Source of the DNA: JAZSMS01 sp045536015
Lineage (GTDB): Bacteria > Bacillota > Clostridia > Christensenellales > QALW01
Assembly (NCBI GenBank): GCA_045536015.1
Contig: JAZSMS010000060.1
Span: forward strand, 1 to 10,219
Direction: 5' to 3'
Length of the DNA: 10,219 nucleotides
Shown: one piece after another, positions 1-7,300 of the stretch
How the letters are laid out: every line of letters begins with the position of its first letter
How positions within the stretch are numbered: the first letter of the stretch is position 1
The notes under the pieces: model-generated
Seen by the model: only the letters and a program-made list of their open reading frames with translations
Told to the model about the DNA's origin: nothing
Database searches by the model: none
Position numbers and translations under genes: made by a program

Positions 1-1205
1 GTTTCATCATCCTTTACTCCGTCAGGAACTAACGTAATGCCGTTGCGTATGTACCTTTGAATCACTTCTATCTGCGTTTTATTTGCATTGCAAAGCATTT
101 CAAACGGCACCGTCAGCATTAAACGGCTTTTATCAATCGGCTGATCTTCAAAAAGCTTATTAAACCTTTGCAGTTGCGAGCTTAATTTATAAAACTCCGG
201 AATCATATTAAGCAAAATTCCGTCAACCGACACGTTGCAATTTTGCAAGCGCAAAACCGTATCGCAAGCCTCGTACAAAAAGTACCAGCTTACGTCTTCT
301 ACAAGCTTTGTGCGCACAAGCAACTCTTGCACGTCTTCTACCCCTTGGGCTTCGTCAGGATTTCCTGCAACGCCCTTAAAGTACATCTGCGCTTCGTACA
401 TCGGTACAATGTTTGCTTCTTTTGATACCATCGGGCGATATTTTAGCCCCATTGAACGCTCGGAAGCGCGCTCAACAAGCGGTATTGTCTTTGGAATTGT
501 TCTTGTATAAGTAATATATTTGCGGTAAACCGCATAGCACTCTTCCTTTGAAGCCTTTAATACGTCTATAAGCTCGGGCGACCAATGCTTGCCCGATGCA
601 GAAACAACAGTTTCAAAAGCAATATCAAAGGGATTTTCGGCTTTAGTTTCTGACGCTATACGGTCAAGCTCTTTTGCAAGACCTACGATCTGTGCAGGAA
701 CGCTTATGTCACTTGCCAATCTTCCGTCAGGGTAACCAGAGCCGTCCCAGCGCTCCATATGCTGCTGACAGCACTCGCGCATAATAAGCCAAGGAAGATT
801 TTTTGTAGCTTTTTCTTGCGTTTTATCCTTGCGCCTGTCTTTGATGTTTGCCCCTTTTTCCTGAAGAGAAGCAACCAAAGCGCGTCCATCGGTTGTATAT
901 TTTTTATATACGGCTAATTCTTCGTCAGAAAAGCTCTCTTGCATAATCTGATATTCAGGCGGTACAAGCGCTTTTCCAAGCTGATGGTACATACCGCACT
1001 TATACATAAGCTCGGCATACTGACCTTTCATACGATCCTGACCTTCTTTTGTATTAAAGCCGTATTTCATCTTTACTGCTCTAATAAACAAGGTTTGCGT
1101 ATATGCCGCAACACGAACCGATTGCTGACGAACAACGGGTGCTAACGCACGAAACGCTTCGTCCCAGCTTTCATATTCTTTTCTTTTCCAACTTTGTTCT
1201 TTCAA
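1..1205 (-). CDS. Degenerate HD-GYP + EAL tandem protein, 3' end cut by window edge
   Basis: This frame is open for 401 codons from a TTG at 1205-1203 to the window edge, where it is still open. Residues about 20-230 look like an HD-GYP domain. The signature HMERWDGSGYPDG (149-161) is followed by VPAQIVGLAKELDRIAS, like the family's arI..vaDvyDAlts stretch. Most metal ligands are missing: the first His is Gln (QSVRVA, 28-33), the HD pair is HQ (74-75, HQLGK), the HPxxG His is lost (YTTDG, 103-107), and HHE is HME. Residues about 250-401 resemble an EAL domain: GLKYRPMV, then YEAQ for yEAL, LYEACDTVLRL, and NGITLVPDG where GI.LalDDFG is expected. The Asn and ExTE sites look lost. There is no signal peptide or membrane segment, so it is cytoplasmic. 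I infer a c-di-GMP receptor or scaffold, not an active enzyme. HD-GYP is firm; EAL is moderate. It follows the surface-protein genes after 46 nt. Confidence 0.8.
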   Translation of the reverse strand, partial: MKEQSWKRKEYESWDEAFRALAPVVRQQSVRVAAYTQTLFIRAVKMKYGFNTKEGQDRMKGQYAELMYKCGMYHQLGKALVPPEYQIMQESFSDEELAVYKKYTTDGRALVASLQEKGANIKDRRKDKTQEKATKNLPWLIMRECCQQHMERWDGSGYPDGRLASDISVPAQIVGLAKELDRIASETKAENPFDIAFETVVSASGKHWSPELIDVLKASKEECYAVYRKYITYTRTIPKTIPLVERASERSMGLKYRPMVSKEANIVPMYEAQMYFKGVAGNPDEAQGVEDVQELLVRTKLVEDVSWYFLYEACDTVLRLQNCNVSVDGILLNMIPEFYKLSSQLQRFNKLFEDQPIDKSRLMLTVPFEMLCNANKTQIEVIQRYIRNGITLVPDGVKDDE

Positions 1206-1213
1206 TGTAAAAA

Positions 1214-1220
1214 CATCCTT
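1214..1220 (-). promoter_or_regulatory. Ribosome binding site deciding the TTG start of the HD-GYP/EAL gene
   Basis: AAGGATG on the minus strand, with AAGGA ending 10 nt before the TTG at 1205. Upstream in frame there is no ATG, GTG or other TTG before a TAA inside the gap, and the next in-frame ATG is about 45 codons downstream, inside the HD-GYP domain. The TTG is therefore the best start. Confidence 0.6.
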
Positions 1221-1234
1221 ACGAAATTTAAATT

Positions 1235-1252
1235 ATGCAATACGTATTGCAT
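1235..1252. promoter_or_regulatory. 18-bp perfect palindrome at the end of the second cohesin-like gene
   Basis: ATGCAATACGTATTGCAT equals its own reverse complement. Its last base overlaps the TAA stop of the gene ending at 1252, and it lies 30 nt upstream of the next gene's TTG. It could be an operator for a dimeric regulator, or fold in RNA as a 7-bp stem with an ACGT loop. No U-run follows in the direction of transcription (TAATTTAAATTT comes next), so a terminator is unlikely. The structure is seen directly; its function is unknown. Confidence 0.55.
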
Positions 1253-2730
1253 TACTCAAAGTCATCAGCAATGTCATAATCTACCAACGGCGTATCATCA
1301 GTTGCTTTTTTCTTTTTTGTGTAAAAATACATAAAAACTAACACTGCAAAAGCAAGATTTATTGCAAAGCTTATCCAGAAAAGAACGATCCATACTTTAT
1401 GTCCTTTTATGTTGCAATAGTCATTTGTAGGATCAACGGGAACCGGCTTTTCGATAACCTCAAAGCCCGTACCTGCCATATCTGCTATTGCCTTTTTAAA
1501 CTCAATAAGTAAGTCCTCTAATCTTTGAGCATACGAATCAATAGTTTGCTGGTCGCGGCTTGTAAGCGCATTATTAGCCTCACTTATAAGGTTTTGCGAA
1601 TCTTTCCAAAGATTAAGGAACGAATTATTGTTTAAATAATCTTCTAATGCCTTAATTGCCGCAGCAAGACGAGCGTAATCTAATTTTACAAGGTCTTCTA
1701 TTGCAGCTTTTAACTCGTTTGCCGCAGTATCAATTTCATTTTGATTTTTTGAAGATTTTGCATTTTTTGCCTTTTGAAGCGCATCTGCTAATTTATTCCA
1801 GCTATCAGCCGTATAATCGTTAGCGTTAAGACCATCTGCAATGGCAATCTGTTCGTTAAGCTTATCAAACTTTAATTTTCCCTCGTAAATAGAAACAAGA
1901 CCCGCTATTGCATTTTTAAGAGCCTTTGCCGCCGAATCTATCTCTGACTGGCTTTTTGAAGTTTGTGCCTTTTTAGCGTTTTCAAGTGCGGTAACTAAAA
2001 CGTCCCACGTTTTAGAAGTATAATCGTTTTTGTTTAACGCTTCTGCGTTATTTATCTGTTTTAAGAGCTCTGAATAATCAAGAGTTTTTTCAAGAGCATT
2101 TATAGCATCGCGTAGGCTTTGTGCCGCCGCGTTAATTTCGTTTTGAGTAGTTGCATTTGCCAATACTGTTTTTGCATTTTTTAATGCCGAATCAAGTCTG
2201 GCCCACGTCTCTGGCGTATACGCGCTTTTTTTAAGACCTTCGGCTTGTTCTATTAAGCTTTTAAGCGTTGAGTTATCAATTTTTTCAACAACGGTTATAG
2301 TTGTCGTATCATATTTATAATCGGGTACTGACGGCATATTTCCGTCAACGGTGGTTTCGTATTTAAGAGTAATTGAACAGCTGTCCCCTACCTTAGCATT
2401 ATTAGCAACGGTCAAGGTAAGAGTAATAGTGCAGTTAACAGGTTCTGTTGAAAGGTATGCCAACGTTTTGTTCTGTTCGTTATATTTACCTAAGGTTAAT
2501 CCGTCGATTTTAAACTTTACGTCCGAAAACATTGCAGAATTTGTATACGAAAAAGTACCATTAATACCTGCAATACCGGAATAACTATATTTTACCGTAA
2601 TAACTTGTCCCGCATAAGCATTCGTCTTTGTGGGTGATACAGTAGCAAACGTGGTAATACCAAGCGATAATACCATTGTAACCGTAAGTATTAATGCAAA
2701 AATCTTTTTTATAACTTTTTTCATATCCAA
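1252..2730 (-). CDS. Membrane-anchored cohesin-like/FIVAR surface protein with acidic cytoplasmic tail
   Basis: 492 residues. A signal peptide spans 1-29 (KKVIKK, a hydrophobic core, cleavage near TFA-T). A beta-rich domain at about 31-148 has the pattern of a cohesin: AGQVITVKYSYSGIAGINGTFSY, then an N..NKTLAYLS strand, then a TITLTLTVANNAKVGD stretch. It ends in YETTVDGNMPSVP, which the upstream paralogue shares exactly. Three FIVAR repeats follow (about 151-216, 217-284, 286-349), each with the YT..TW..L..AL..A core. A fourth at 350-418 has lost most of it. A linker with CNIKGHKVW (439-447) leads to one membrane helix (about 446-470), then TKKKK and an acidic tail ending DYDIADDFE. There is no LPxTG motif. 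The role is probably a surface stalk that binds a dockerin, such as the one encoded first in this operon (inference). The given start is TTG. An in-frame ATG two codons later at 2724 is possible but sits 11 nt from the Shine-Dalgarno. Confidence 0.88.
   Translation of the reverse strand: MDMKKVIKKIFALILTVTMVLSLGITTFATVSPTKTNAYAGQVITVKYSYSGIAGINGTFSYTNSAMFSDVKFKIDGLTLGKYNEQNKTLAYLSTEPVNCTITLTLTVANNAKVGDSCSITLKYETTVDGNMPSVPDYKYDTTTITVVEKIDNSTLKSLIEQAEGLKKSAYTPETWARLDSALKNAKTVLANATTQNEINAAAQSLRDAINALEKTLDYSELLKQINNAEALNKNDYTSKTWDVLVTALENAKKAQTSKSQSEIDSAAKALKNAIAGLVSIYEGKLKFDKLNEQIAIADGLNANDYTADSWNKLADALQKAKNAKSSKNQNEIDTAANELKAAIEDLVKLDYARLAAAIKALEDYLNNNSFLNLWKDSQNLISEANNALTSRDQQTIDSYAQRLEDLLIEFKKAIADMAGTGFEVIEKPVPVDPTNDYCNIKGHKVWIVLFWISFAINLAFAVLVFMYFYTKKKKATDDTPLVDYDIADDFE
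1477..2280 (-). repeat. Four FIVAR-type repeats, the last degenerate, in the second cohesin-like gene
   Basis: Units of about 64-69 residues begin at IDNSTLKSLI, LDYSELLKQI, LKFDKLNEQI and LDYARLAAAI. The first three keep the NDYT/AYT..(T/S)W motif and the Q.EI..AA..L..AI ending. The fourth keeps the heptad-like helices and Q.TIDSYAQ.L but lacks the YT..TW centre. FIVAR repeats are three-helix bundles common in Gram-positive surface proteins, and here they would form a stalk between the cohesin-like head and the membrane. Confidence 0.8.
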
Positions 2731-2735
2731 TCATA

Positions 2736-2742
2736 TCCTTTT
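2736..2742 (-). promoter_or_regulatory. Ribosome binding site of the second cohesin-like gene
   Basis: AAAAGGA on the minus strand. The spacing is 5 nt to the TTG at 2730 and 11 nt to the ATG at 2724. Both starts give a good signal peptide (LDMKK or MKK), so the sequence does not settle the start. The spacing slightly favours TTG. Confidence 0.55.
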
Positions 2743-2750
2743 GGTATTGT

Positions 2751-2789
2751 CACCTATACACCGTCAATCATTATGGCGGTGTATAGATG
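2751..2789 (-). promoter_or_regulatory. 13-bp stem-loop in the gap between the two cohesin-like genes
   Basis: On the transcript strand, CATCTATACACCG pairs with CGGTGTATAGGTG. This gives 13 pairs with one T-G wobble and a 13-nt loop. It occupies half of the 77-nt gap and is followed by ACAATACCAAAAGGA, the next gene's ribosome binding region, with no U-run. That argues against a Rho-independent terminator. A segmental mRNA processing or stability element, or a bidirectional protein site, fits better. The hairpin is seen directly; the role is inferred. Confidence 0.6.
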
Positions 2790-2807
2790 TATTTTACCAT
2801 TTAAATT

Positions 2808-4367
2808 TTATTGTGCTTTTTCTTTATCTGACTTTCTCTTATAAAGAATAATAAAGATAATTATTGCTACAACAATAAGTACAATTAAGAAGATTATCCA
2901 GCCCCAAGCTAAGCCTGTGCTCTTTTCTTCAAGTGAAGCGATTGCATTTTTAAGCTTTTCTGTTGCGGCATCAACCTCTGCCTGAGTGGTTGCATTTCTT
3001 GCTTCGATAGCTTCTTCTAATGCGCTTTCAAGCACTGCCCACGATTCTTCAACGTAAGCGTCTTTATTAAGACCTTGTGCTATTTCAATCTGCTCGTTAA
3101 GCTTTGTGTAATCTATTTTACCGGGTACCGACTTTTTAACCAAAGCTTTGATTGCATTTTCAAGAGCATCGGCAGCAGCATCTACTGCAACCTGAACCTT
3201 TAAGTTTCTTGCCTCAATAGCGTTATTAAGAGCATCCTCTAAATTCTTCCAAGAATCTTCGGTATATTCATTCTTATTAAGCTTTTGTGCAATATCAATC
3301 TGCTCGTTTAATTTATTGTAATTGATAACTTCTTCTTTTCCGGGCTTGGTCTTTAACCCTGCAATAGCTGCCTTAAGCTTTGCCGTAGCATCATCTACTA
3401 CTGCTTGCTCTGTTGAAGTTCTTGCAGCGATTGCCTTTGCAAGTGCATCCTCTAAAGCCTTCCACGATTGATCGGTATAGTTACCTTTTTTAATCTTTTG
3501 AGCTATAGCAATCTGCTCGTTTAATTTACTGTAATCTATCGCTTTCTTTTCAAGGGCATTTATTGCCTTTTCAAGAGCATCAGCAGCGGCATCTACCGTG
3601 GCCTGCTCCTTAGCAGTTCTTGCCTCTTTTGCCTTTGTAAGAGCATCCTCTAAATTCTTCCAAGAATTTTCGGTATATTCATTTTTATTAAGAGCTTCTG
3701 CTTTTGTTATCTGCGCTTCTAATTTACTGTAATCTATCTTTTTTACAAGACCCTTTATTGCCTTCTCAAGTGCATCTGCAGCAGCATCTACCGTGGCTTG
3801 CTCTGTTGAAGTTTTAGCAGCGATAGCCTTTGTAAGTGCATCTTCTAATGCCCTTACCGATTCTTCGGTATAATCATTTTTGTCAATAGCCTGAGCTAAA
3901 GCAATCTGTTGATTTAACTTGCTGTAATCTATCCCGATTTTAATTGTTACGTAATCGTAAGAATAAACGGGTACGCTAGGCATATTGCCGTCAACAGTTG
4001 TTTCATATTCAAGAGTAATTTTAATTTCATCGCCAACAACGGCAGTATCTGCAAGCGTTATTTTAGCGGTGCAAACAAAATCAGCGGGTTCTGATGCAAA
4101 ATATACAAGTATACCGTTTTCTTTGTTAAAACTTCCTTCAAAACCAGCATTGGTTTCGATATTAATATCTTTTATAAGATCTGCTTTTGAAAAACTAAAT
4201 GTGCCACGAATACCGGCAATATCTTCATAACTGAACGAAACAGTTACAACATCTCCTGCCTTTGCTTCGGATGCTGCTGGAGCACCCAAAGCAAAGCAAG
4301 GGATTGACATTACGCCTATCAATACTACGGTGAGCAACAAAACAAATAACTTTTTAAACGTTTTCAT
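2808..4367 (-). CDS. Membrane-anchored cohesin-like protein with five FIVAR repeats
   Basis: 519 residues. A signal peptide spans 1-26 (MKTFKKLF, a hydrophobic core, cleavage near CFA-LGA). The Cys at 24 is preceded by SIP and is not a lipobox. A cohesin-like beta domain lies at about 31-145: AGDVVTVSFSYEDIAGIRGTFSFS, then GILVYFASEP, then AKITLADTAVVGDEIKITLEYETTVDGNMPSVP. Five well conserved FIVAR repeats occupy 146-482, a strongly charged Lys/Glu/Ala helical stalk. A Trp-flanked membrane helix (about 485-509) ends in KRKSDKEKAQ, a short basic cytoplasmic tail. No sortase motif is present. The gene starts 14 nt after the dockerin protein's stop, which implies cotranscription. I infer a cell-surface receptor stalk whose head binds a dockerin. 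The cohesin call rests on strand pattern and context, since the domain is short and divergent. Confidence 0.9.
   Translation of the reverse strand: MKTFKKLFVLLLTVVLIGVMSIPCFALGAPAASEAKAGDVVTVSFSYEDIAGIRGTFSFSKADLIKDINIETNAGFEGSFNKENGILVYFASEPADFVCTAKITLADTAVVGDEIKITLEYETTVDGNMPSVPVYSYDYVTIKIGIDYSKLNQQIALAQAIDKNDYTEESVRALEDALTKAIAAKTSTEQATVDAAADALEKAIKGLVKKIDYSKLEAQITKAEALNKNEYTENSWKNLEDALTKAKEARTAKEQATVDAAADALEKAINALEKKAIDYSKLNEQIAIAQKIKKGNYTDQSWKALEDALAKAIAARTSTEQAVVDDATAKLKAAIAGLKTKPGKEEVINYNKLNEQIDIAQKLNKNEYTEDSWKNLEDALNNAIEARNLKVQVAVDAAADALENAIKALVKKSVPGKIDYTKLNEQIEIAQGLNKDAYVEESWAVLESALEEAIEARNATTQAEVDAATEKLKNAIASLEEKSTGLAWGWIIFLIVLIVVAIIIFIILYKRKSDKEKAQ
2922..3932 (-). repeat. Five tandem FIVAR repeats in the first cohesin-like gene
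   Basis: Units map to 3932-3738, 3737-3540, 3539-3327, 3326-3117 and 3116-2922. Each opens with I(D/N)Y.KL..QI..A and contains a (N/D)(D/E/N/A)Y(T/V)..S core, followed by W in units 2-5 and by V in unit 1. Short linkers with PGK follow units 3 and 4. Units 2 and 4 are nearly identical over 54 nt (3639-3692 and 3228-3281, two mismatches, both C/T), so these two have been copied or homogenised recently. Confidence 0.9.
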
Positions 4368-4374
4368 TTTTATG

Positions 4375-4379
4375 CCTCC
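4375..4379 (-). promoter_or_regulatory. Strong ribosome binding site of the five-FIVAR gene
   Basis: GGAGG on the minus strand, 7 nt before the ATG at 4367 and within 14 nt of the upstream stop. It is the best Shine-Dalgarno in the window and fixes this start. It suggests higher translation of this anchor than of the second one. Confidence 0.85.
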
Positions 4380-4381
4380 AC

Positions 4382-7300
4382 TTAAATTACTGCTTTGCCA
4401 AGCATAGATTCGTACTTATCTTCGTCAACGATCTTGCTTGCAATTCTTGTTGCGTCACCGATATCGGTACGTCCGTTCCAGTTGGTATCAGCTGCCATAA
4501 TCTGAGCCTGGCTTAATGCTTCGTCTCCAACAAGTTCGCCAACAAGATCACGGCTGATAAGAACAGCGTCACCTACGTCGATACGTCCGTTGCAGTTAGT
4601 ATCACCTAAAATAATAACTGTGTACGTAACGTCTGCAGCTTTTGTGCTTTCGTTTGTTGCTTTTGCAGTAACTTTTGTACCGTTTTTAACAAGGTCTGTA
4701 TCAGTAAGACCTTCGCCAATTGTTAACTCGATAGCATCAGCGTTGTTTGCATAGAATTTAAGAACATTCTTAATTTCTGCTACGGTTATACCCGAAATTT
4801 GTGTGTCTATGAAAATAGTCTTGTTTGCATGATCAACATAGGAACCTGCAATTTTGTCGTCTTTAACAACTTCTGCATTGCCGTGTCCGTCTACAAATTC
4901 AGGAGCCTTTAACTCTAAAGCTTCTATTGCCTTTGCAAGTGCATTAGCGGCTTTATCTACTACTGCCTGAATAGTTGCTTTTCTTGCTTCAATAGCATCT
5001 GCAAGAGCTTCTTCAACAGCTTTCCAGGTTTCGTCAGTGTACTTATCTTTGTTAATAGCTTCTGCTATTGCAATCTGACGGTTAAGCTCTGTAAGGTCAA
5101 CCTCTGTTACGTTGTTTTCAAACAACTTAATCTTAAAGCTTGCAGTTGAAATCGAAACGTTTACATCCAAACCATAGCCGCGTAAAAGATTCTTTTCAAA
5201 GAGCTTTTCTACGTTCGTGCGGGTTATGCCATAAGTTTCGTCACTGTCAAGGAAGCTACCAAGAGTACGGTTGCCGCCTGTGATATCAGTTTTTCTTACA
5301 ACTGCAGCGATAACCTTGCCGATTCTATCATAAAGTGCTTCAAGCTCGGCTACGTCTGCGCTTACAACGTCTTCAAGTCCAAGTGAGGTAACCATATCTG
5401 CAAAGTTGTCGTTCTTTGCAACGTTTTTAACAGCAGTAATAAGCTGTGAGGTCGTAAGAGAGTTAAATGCAAGGCTTAATTCGCTTATGGTACCATTACT
5501 ATAATATGTGCGGATTGCCGAAACGATATTGTCGCGCGACGTGCCGGTAATTCCATCTGCCGCAATAATGCTAAACATAATAGCATAGTCGGGGTTGGTC
5601 CAGTCGATCATTATATTTGCATCGGCAGCAGCATCAATTTTAATGGTGTTTCCGTCTTTAGCGTGGCTGATGTTCACATTAATATCAGCATCGATGGTGT
5701 TACCAAATTCTTCAAACAAGTCGACAAAGTAATCTTTGTCAGCCTGCTCTCCCGTAACAAAAATCTTAATGCTTGTTGTATTTGCCTTTTCGCCCGAAAT
5801 GACGTTGCTTGTTATATAATCTTCGGGTTTAACGTGAACAAGCTCTACGTCCCAAGGCTTTGTTACAAGGCTGTACTCAAACACGGGCTCGTCATTTGCT
5901 ATTGCTTTGCTGATGCCTGTTAAATCCATTGCATCGTCTAACAAGGTGTTTGCAAATGCCGAAAGCTGAGTGCTGTCAATAAAGCCCATAGCCTCGTTAA
6001 TAACCGTATCTACACGGTTGCTTGAAGCATAAATACCAACAAGGTCTTTAATTGTAAGGTTATAAATGGTATTGCCGTCTATCTCAAGATAGTTGCTTGA
6101 ATATCCGTTAAAGAGAAGATCACAAGCAATATCTAATGCGAGGCTTGTAATGTCAGGCATTTCACTTGTATGAATAAGACCTGCCTTTAATTCAACAATA
6201 ACGTCACCCTGTGCATCTTTATAGAGACTATAGAATTTGTTTGTTACAGTGCCGTCAGCGTTTTGTACAAAACCGTTTTTAACAAAAGATGAAACGTCTG
6301 CAAGATACTTACCTGCTACTATCATTGCATTGCCTGAAACGCTTCCCGTTACTGTTGCAATCTTGCTGCTTTCAATAGTACTGTCAATAACTATTGTCTT
6401 TGCATCAGCATTAATGTTTCCGTCAACGTTAAAGCCGTTAAGGTTAAAGAGTGTAGAAGTTTTAAAGGTTAAATCTTCTTGTACGTCTTTAAGAAGAATT
6501 ATTACAGAAGTACCCTTAATTTCATCAAGCTTTTTGCTAAGATCCTCAGTAAGACCAATCATATTGGTTTTGCCAGCAGCATCAGTATCAACGTAAAGTG
6601 CTTCGTATTCCTTACCGAGATCCTGAAGTCCAAGGCGAACTCTGATGTCAATGCCGGTATCTTTTTCGGCAATCATATTGCCAAGAACGCCAATATTCAT
6701 CGAATCGATAAACGAAGAAATTGCAATAGTTCCGGTTGCCGTTCCGCTTGTTTCGTCGTACGAATACTCAGAGTCAACGTAGAACGACTTAATTGTATCA
6801 AACAATGACTGTGCACCCTTTTGCGAAGAAAGGTTTATATCGTCAACACCGAACATTGCCAAGGTGTTTTCAAACGTTTTAACAGTGATGTCACCCTTAA
6901 ACAACGGTATTAAAAGGTTGTTTAAGAAGCTTACTGTAATTTCGCCGTTTACGGCATTTATGTCGTTAATGTTAATGTTTTCTGTTACAAGAAGCACCGC
7001 AAGGAAAGCTTCGTACATCTTATCGGGCATATTAAACGAAACGTCAATTGCACCGTTTTCGAAACCAAAGGTAACGAACGAGCCAAGCTCATCTTCAAAA
7101 AGATTTCTTACGTTAACAAAATCTTCGTTAACTGCGCCTAACGTTACGTAGAAAGGAACACTTACAGCATCACTTGCTTCTGTGCCAAGCTGCATCGTTG
7201 TTTCCATCAACTTGCCACCGTACTGAGTAAATGCCTTATCAGTAATAACGGTTCCTAATGCATCCATATTTTTAATGTTGCCGTTTCTGTCAACAACCTC

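Noticed and set aside
235..510. Plus-strand open frames over 235-510 and 939-1145, and a minus-strand frame at 704-889
   Set aside because: All three lie inside the 401-codon minus-strand frame that shows HD-GYP and EAL features. Their translations are low in complexity or lack any domain, and none has a convincing ribosome binding site.
2708..2734. Alternative ATG at 2734 as a leader peptide before the second anchor gene
   Set aside because: It is out of frame with the signal peptide and overlaps the proposed start region. The reading gives no recognisable leader and may be chance.
2751..2789. Rho-independent terminator after the first anchor gene
   Set aside because: No U-run follows the stem on the transcript strand, and the next gene's ribosome binding site comes immediately after it.
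2808..2922. Sortase-type cell wall anchor at the C-terminus of the anchor proteins
   Set aside because: Neither protein has LPxTG or a close variant before the hydrophobic segment, so plain membrane anchoring fits better.
2922..3932. Regular spaced similarity that might be a CRISPR array
   Set aside because: The period is about 195-213 nt, in frame and translating to FIVAR repeats. There are no short direct repeats with unique spacers.
4293..4310. Lipoprotein signal in the five-FIVAR protein (Cys 24)
   Set aside because: The residues before the Cys are S-I-P, which do not fit the lipobox, while a standard cleavage site CFA-L follows directly.
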